A DNA stretch of 15,969 bases from Nitratiruptor sp. (GTDB lineage: Bacteria; Campylobacterota; Campylobacteria; Campylobacterales; Nitratiruptoraceae): NCBI GenBank assembly GCA_015494595.1, contig WGAX01000211.1, positions 1-15,969 of the forward strand, given 5' to 3'. How positions within the stretch are numbered: the stretch's first letter is position 1; every line of letters begins with the position of its first letter. The notes beneath the pieces were generated by a model. It did no database searches. It saw only the letters and a list, made by a program, of their open reading frames with translations, and was not told the DNA's origin. Shown here piece after piece: positions 12,788 through 15,969 of this stretch. The translations under genes and the position numbers were made by a program.

Positions 12788-14188
12788 CTATCTTCTGCGA
12801 TGCCTGCGCTCTCCTCGTCCTCTATAGCCTCTATTGCTTCTAGCCGGTCGGTTCAGTTCTCTTTTGGTCTGCTCAAGCAGGCGCTCAATCTCTTTGAGGC
12901 TTTTGCCAATCTTCTCACTGCCATACTCTTTATCCTGCTCAATCACCATACTGGCAAGTTTGAGTGCAACGCTGCTAAGATCATTTTCGCTCTCAAGCAA
13001 ATTAACCAATTCAATCGCCTCTTGTGTAACCTCTTGGGAGAGGATCTGCTGAATAAGGGATTTTTGCTTTTTGGATTTAACCTCTGTAGAGGTTGGGATC
13101 TCTTTATTAATAAGGCTGCTGCCTACTGCTTTTTGGATGCGAAGAAGCTGCTTAAATTCGTGGGGTGTCACTAAGCTTATAGCTACTCCTTCGCGCCCGG
13201 CTCTGCCTGTTCGGCCGATTCTATGCACATAGCTTTCTGGATCAAATGGAATGTGGTAGTTAAAGACGTGCGTTACATCGCTAATATCAAGCCCTCTTGC
13301 TGCCACATCGGTAGCAATCAAAATATCTACATTGCCTCTTTTAAATGCTTTTATAGTCTCTTCTCTTTGGCGCTGAGCCATATCTCCATGCAACCCTTTG
13401 GCGTTGATACCTTGGGCGAGTAAAAACTCTGTAAGCCTATCTACTTCTACTTTCATCCTACAAAAGATAATCGCTTTTGTGGGATTTTTGTAATCAAGCA
13501 GGCGAATGAGGGCTTCATCCCGCTCTCTCTCATCCACTACATAGAAAAACTGCTTAATATTGGCGTTGGTTACCTCTTTTTTGGTGATGGAGATAAACTC
13601 GGGAGAGTGCAATATCTGCTGGGCAAGCTCTTTGATCTCATTTGGCATCGTTGCGCTAAAGAGCAGTGTCTGGCGATTAGTTGGTAAGTAGGTAAAAATC
13701 TCTTTAATATCATCCAAAAAACCCATATCAAGCATCTCATCCGCTTCATCAAGTACTACAAAGCGGGGATTTAACTCAATTTTGTTGCTTTTTAGTAGAT
13801 CCAAAAGTCTGCCCGGTGTAGCAACTACCACTGCTGCGTTGTTGATATGGTGTAGCTGTCTGGCATAGGAGCTGCCTCCATAGACAGTGGCAGTTTTGAT
13901 GCCTAGGTATTTGCCAAGTCTAAAGACTTCATCACTAACTTGAGTAGCAAGCTCTCTGGTTGGCACAATAACTAAAGCTTCCACCTCTCCATCAAGCTCA
14001 AGCATATTGAGAATCGGCAGCGCAAAAGCTGCTGTTTTTCCTGTACCTGTGTGGGCTTGGCCTACGATGTCTTTGCCTGCAAGAATATGGGGAATCGCCT
14101 CTTTTTGAATGGGACTTGGCTCTTTGAAGCCCGCCTTTTCAATAGCTTTCATAATTGGCTGTTTGAAGTTAAAATCTGCAAAAGTCAT
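12788..14188 (-). CDS. DEAD-box ATP-dependent RNA helicase (RhlE/DeaD/RhpA-like)
   Basis: A 466-residue helicase with every DEAD-box motif: Q motif PSPIQKEAIP (24-33), motif I AHTGTGKT (45-52, Lys51 binds ATP), Ia PTRELATQ (76-83), Ib TPGRLLD (124-130), II DEAD (147-150), III SAT (178-180), IV IIFCRMK (240-246), V DVAARGLD (294-301) and VI HRIGRTGR (322-329). After the two RecA-like domains there is a helical linker (about 375-440) and a short basic Arg/Gly tail (RGYRGRGERRHRRR) that likely holds RNA. Length and tail fit the Campylobacterota helicase that acts with RNase J or in cold growth (RhpA in H. pylori), but the exact ortholog is not certain. It unwinds short RNA duplexes in ribosome assembly or decay. 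Its leader appears structured, and the ribosome site (AAAGAG) is weak. Confidence 0.95.
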   Translation of the reverse strand: MTFADFNFKQPIMKAIEKAGFKEPSPIQKEAIPHILAGKDIVGQAHTGTGKTAAFALPILNMLELDGEVEALVIVPTRELATQVSDEVFRLGKYLGIKTATVYGGSSYARQLHHINNAAVVVATPGRLLDLLKSNKIELNPRFVVLDEADEMLDMGFLDDIKEIFTYLPTNRQTLLFSATMPNEIKELAQQILHSPEFISITKKEVTNANIKQFFYVVDERERDEALIRLLDYKNPTKAIIFCRMKVEVDRLTEFLLAQGINAKGLHGDMAQRQREETIKAFKRGNVDILIATDVAARGLDISDVTHVFNYHIPFDPESYVHRIGRTGRAGREGVAISLVTPHEFKQLLRIQKAVGSSLINKEIPTSTEVKSKKQKSLIQQILSQEVTQEAIELVNLLESENDLSSVALKLASMVIEQDKEYGSEKIGKSLKEIERLLEQTKRELNRPARSNRGYRGRGERRHRRR

Positions 14189-14207
14189 TATTACTCTTTG
14201 TGTAAAA

Positions 14208-14255
14208 TTTACCTAAGATGAGCGAATCAGACGATTCAATCTAGTCTTGGGTAAA
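14208..14255 (-). promoter_or_regulatory. Nested hairpin in the helicase leader
   Basis: In the minus-strand message TTTACCCAAGA (14255-14245) pairs with TCTTAGGTAAA (14218-14208) in 10 of 11 positions, enclosing an inner stem GAATC/GATTC (14237-14233 with 14228-14224). The structure ends 19 nt before the helicase ATG. A second stem, CGCCT/AGGCG, lies further up in the same leader (14285-14306). No known riboswitch class was recognised. Confidence 0.45.
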
Positions 14256-14307
14256 CTTTGCGTTAGGAGGGATCGAATCGAAGTCGCCTATCAAAGGCTT
14301 GAGGCGT

Positions 14308-14313
14308 ATTGTA
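14308..14313 (-). promoter_or_regulatory. Candidate -10 (TACAAT) for the helicase gene
   Basis: Minus-strand TACAAT, one base from consensus, lies 120 bases before the helicase ATG and would give a leader of about 110 nt holding both stems. No -35 is evident. A short inverted repeat CTTAA/TTAAG (14324-14340) sits just upstream. Confidence 0.35.
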
Positions 14314-14363
14314 GCCATTTTTTCTTAAATGTAACTTAAGTAGCACTTGTTTTTTGTAGTTTG

Positions 14364-14372
14364 TGCTAAGAT
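14364..14372 (+). promoter_or_regulatory. Candidate extended -10 for the DUF493 gene
   Basis: TGCTAAGAT fits the TGn extended -10 pattern with TAAGAT as hexamer. It lies 20 bases before the ATG, giving a leader of about 14 nt that carries AAAGGAGGAG. Confidence 0.45.
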
Positions 14373-14392
14373 AAAATAAAAAAGGAGGAGAC

Positions 14393-14656
14393 ATGAAAGA
14401 GCTCAAAGATTTAGGCAAAGCGCAAATTGAGTATCCAACAATCTGGCGCTATAAAGTAATTGGAGAAAATGCCAGAAAAACCAGAGAAGCCATTGAGAGC
14501 GTAACGGACAGACCAACTACCATAACTTTCTCAAAACAGAGCAATAGAGGCAAATACCAAAGTTTCAATGCTGATATTTTGGTGCACTCCGAAGAGGAGA
14601 GAGAGAAGATCTATCAAGATCTTAAAAAGCATGAAGATATTAAGATGGTGTTGTAG
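14393..14656 (+). CDS. DUF493 (YbeD/HP0495-like) small protein
   Basis: An 87-residue cytoplasmic protein of the DUF493 family, which adopts a ferredoxin-like fold and is often thought to regulate by binding small molecules or partner proteins. Recognisable parts are the opening YPTIWRYKVIGEN (14-26), the helix ARKTREAIESV, the strand pair TITFSKQSNRGKYQSFNADILV (43-64, with the Gly-Lys-Tyr turn) and the terminal helix EEEREKIYQDLKKHEDIKMVL. Length matches family members such as H. pylori HP0495. A strong GGAGGAG Shine-Dalgarno precedes the ATG. The gene stands alone, and its last 17 nt overlap the convergent moaC end. The biochemical role is unknown for the family. Confidence 0.85.
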   Translation: MKELKDLGKAQIEYPTIWRYKVIGENARKTREAIESVTDRPTTITFSKQSNRGKYQSFNADILVHSEEEREKIYQDLKKHEDIKMVL

Positions 14657-15134
14657 ACTCTCTTACAAAATCCCCGCTTTTGCCTCCACTTTTGTGCTCG
14701 AGCTGGATATTTTGTATTACCATCCCTTTGTCTATGGCTTTTACCATATCGTAAATTGTCAAAAGCCCGACACTCACGCCTGTAAGTGCTTCCATCTCCA
14801 CACCTGTGCGCCCTTTGAGTTTACAAGTAACAGTGAGTTTAAAGCCCGGAAGCTGGGGCAGCTCCTCAACATCGCAGTTGATGGAAGTAAGCATTAAAGG
14901 GTGGCACATAGGAATAAGCTCTGGCGTCCTCTTTGCTCCCATAATGGCTGCAATTACAGCAGTATGTAAGACTGCTCCCTTTTTGGTGGTTTGGTTGATA
15001 ATGGCTTCATACGCTTCTTGGCTCATTGTAATAATTCCGCTTGCTACTGCTATACGCTCAGTCTCATCCTTTTGCCCAACATCTACCATTTTGGGGCGTT
15101 TTTTCTCATCTAGATGTGTCAAATCAGATTTCAT
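14640..15134 (-). CDS. moaC: MoaC, cyclic pyranopterin monophosphate synthase
   Basis: A 164-residue MoaC of normal length. With MoaA it converts GTP to cyclic pyranopterin monophosphate, the first step of molybdenum cofactor synthesis; MoaC rearranges the 3',8-cyclo intermediate. Family signatures are LTHLDEKKRPKMVDVG (5-20), Lys51/Lys52 with AVLHTAVIAAIMGAKRT, PMCHPL with His78, VEMEALTGVSVGLLTIYDM (112-130, Glu114 and Asp129) with Lys132, and the closing LEHKSGGKSGDF. AGGTGG before the ATG is the ribosome site. It overlaps the end of the Dabb gene by 11 nt and is thus translated from the same message. Its 3' end runs into DUF493. A molybdo- or tungstoenzyme is implied elsewhere in the genome, such as nitrate reductase or formate dehydrogenase. 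Confidence 0.96.
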   Translation of the reverse strand: MKSDLTHLDEKKRPKMVDVGQKDETERIAVASGIITMSQEAYEAIINQTTKKGAVLHTAVIAAIMGAKRTPELIPMCHPLMLTSINCDVEELPQLPGFKLTVTCKLKGRTGVEMEALTGVSVGLLTIYDMVKAIDKGMVIQNIQLEHKSGGKSGDFVRESTTPS

Positions 15135-15405
15135 AATCTACCACCTTCGTTTGGGTCTGGTTGGCTTTGAGCCATTTGACAATCTCTTGATGGTAGGGGT
15201 GGATGCGGTATTTTTCTAGATCCTCTTTATCTTTGAATGTTGTGACTAGAGCTAAATCGTAGCTTCTCTCACTCCTGCTAAAATCGATCCCGACTTCAAT
15301 ATCCTGCAGCTCATCAATGTGTGCTGGCATACTCAAAAGCTTCTCTTTAGCAATTTGTGCTAAACTAGGATCAGAAAATTTCATAAAAACAATATGTCTA
15401 ACCAT
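15124..15405 (-). CDS. Dabb (stress-responsive A/B barrel) domain protein
   Basis: A 93-residue single-domain protein. It opens MVRHIVFMKFSD, has the mid strand YDLALVTTFKDKEDLEKY and the conserved YRIHPYHQEIV, and ends with a strand KVVDYEI. These are the marks of the Dabb dimeric alpha/beta barrel fold. Family members are linked to stress responses or small enzymatic roles; none can be specified here. AAGGA precedes the ATG. It is the first gene of a two-gene unit with moaC (11-nt overlap) and is divergent from the exported cysteine/TPR protein, with only 21 bp between the two starts. Confidence 0.85.
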   Translation of the reverse strand: MVRHIVFMKFSDPSLAQIAKEKLLSMPAHIDELQDIEVGIDFSRSERSYDLALVTTFKDKEDLEKYRIHPYHQEIVKWLKANQTQTKVVDYEI

Positions 15406-15426
15406 CGCAAATCCTTAGGAGAAAGT

Positions 15427-15852
15427 ATGAAAAAATTGCTCATTGCTATTTTACCACTATTTTTGTTGGCTGCCACATCTTGCACCAAATGCTCACTCAA
15501 CAAAGCGCAGATGAAGTGTGAATATTATGTGGCAAAGAAGGGCGATCTGAGTAGAGTGGGTGAGTGTAAGCAGTATGCTGACTATTTGTATGATACCAAG
15601 GTCTATGGTAAGGCTGCATGGTACTACCTCTTGGCAAAGGATCCAAAGAGAGCGATCGATGCGGGTAAGAAGGCACTTAAAATGGGAGAAGATTATGCAA
15701 ATGAGTATCTAAGTGCTGCCTATCTGATTTTAGGCGATAATACAAAAGCAAAAAAGCACTATAAAAGGCTTACTACACACTTTTTTAGCAGTAAAGATTT
15801 TGCAATTTTGCAAAAGATCTATCCCACTTTCGATCCGAAGGATCTGCAATAA
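15427..15852 (+). CDS. Small exported Cys-containing TPR-like protein, possible lipoprotein
   Basis: A 141-residue protein. The ATG at 15427 is chosen over an earlier in-frame ATG at 15394 because AGGAG lies six bases upstream and a signal peptide follows at once (MKKLLIAILPLFLLAATSC). Cys19 could be lipidated, but the -3 residue is Ala (ATSC), so a plain signal peptidase I site is also possible. Four cysteines sit close together (19, 22, 31, 47), including CTKC. The rest looks like two to three TPR/Sel1-type helical repeats: AAWYYLLAKDPKRAIDAGKK and LSAAYLILGDNTKAKKHYKR. It is probably a periplasmic or membrane-anchored scaffold. No specific partner is evident. The tRNA-Lys gene lies 40 bp downstream on the other strand. 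Confidence 0.72.
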   Translation: MKKLLIAILPLFLLAATSCTKCSLNKAQMKCEYYVAKKGDLSRVGECKQYADYLYDTKVYGKAAWYYLLAKDPKRAIDAGKKALKMGEDYANEYLSAAYLILGDNTKAKKHYKRLTTHFFSSKDFAILQKIYPTFDPKDLQ

Positions 15853-15892
15853 GTATTAAGCTGCTCAAAAGGATCAGAGGTATTATGTGATG

Positions 15893-15968
15893 TGGTGACC
15901 CCTGTTGGATTCGAACCAACGGCCCACTCCTTAAAAGGGAGTTGCTCTACCAGCTGAGCTAAGGGGTC
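15893..15968 (-). tRNA. tRNA-Lys (anticodon UUU)
   Basis: Complete 76-nt tRNA with encoded CCA. The acceptor GACCCCT pairs with AGGGGTC, the discriminator is A, the D arm is GCTC/GAGC, the anticodon stem is ACTCC/GGAGT with loop CTTTTAA (anticodon TTT), the variable loop is 5 nt, and the T arm is GTTGG-TTCGAAT-CCAAC. It ends one base before the window edge, so the promoter and any further tRNAs lie outside. Confidence 0.97.
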
Positions 15969-15969
15969 A

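Noticed and set aside
14256..14320. tRNA-like text (GGGATCGAATCG) in the helicase leader
   Set aside because: No cloverleaf can be formed: acceptor and anticodon arms are absent.
14806..15219. Plus-strand frame of 137 codons over moaC and the Dabb gene
   Set aside because: Antisense to two genes with clear family motifs.
15394..15426. N-terminal extension of the exported TPR-like protein
   Set aside because: It overlaps the divergent Dabb start, hides the signal peptide, and the AGGAG fits only the ATG at 15427.

Overview
The window looks like a chromosomal segment of a Campylobacterota (epsilonproteobacterial) organism, probably a free-living or vent-type relative rather than Campylobacter or Helicobacter. 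The reasons are AT-rich coding with heavy use of AGA/ATA codons, very tight and often overlapping genes, an htrA - OmpR-type regulator - ArsS-type kinase block like the C. jejuni htrA-cprRS locus, and the sequence character of the MoaC, HtrA and DUF493 proteins. No species is claimed.

Left edge (1-1200): an IS200/IS605-type element. An uninterrupted tnpB runs off the left edge on the minus strand. Opposite it is a decapitated tnpA, of which only the last 46 codons remain, including the catalytic tyrosine helix. A strong hairpin with a T tract closes this region. Next comes a NUDIX hydrolase (COG4119-like) on the plus strand, whose 3' end overlaps the next minus-strand gene by 30 nt.

Signalling block (1617-9129, all minus strand): six collinear genes, read from right to left. 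They are htrA (periplasmic protease), an OmpR-type response regulator and its histidine kinase (CprRS-like), a TonB-dependent-receptor-like outer-membrane protein, a small exported YfiR-like protein, and a two-transmembrane GGDEF-EAL protein. The last three overlap by 4 nt at each junction and use TTG and GTG starts for the second and third genes. I read them as one trans-envelope module that could carry an outer-membrane signal to cyclic-di-GMP turnover. A Fur-box-like sequence lies just before the receptor gene.

Middle (9212-11984): an inositol-monophosphatase-family gene reads rightward and meets a two-gene minus-strand operon. One of these two proteins has Csm5/RAMP-like features although no CRISPR array or other cas gene is visible. 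The other is unrecognised. Their start region holds an 11-bp palindrome covering the -10, the Shine-Dalgarno sequence and the first bases of the start codon. Upstream are an exported BON-domain protein and a long helical protein of unknown function.

Right part (12788-15969): a DEAD-box RNA helicase with a structured leader, a DUF493 protein, a Dabb-moaC gene pair (molybdenum cofactor synthesis), a small exported cysteine- and TPR-containing protein, and a complete tRNA-Lys(UUU) at the right edge.

Starts were chosen from visible Shine-Dalgarno sequences. Database searches and structure prediction could not be run, so family calls rest on motifs read by eye.
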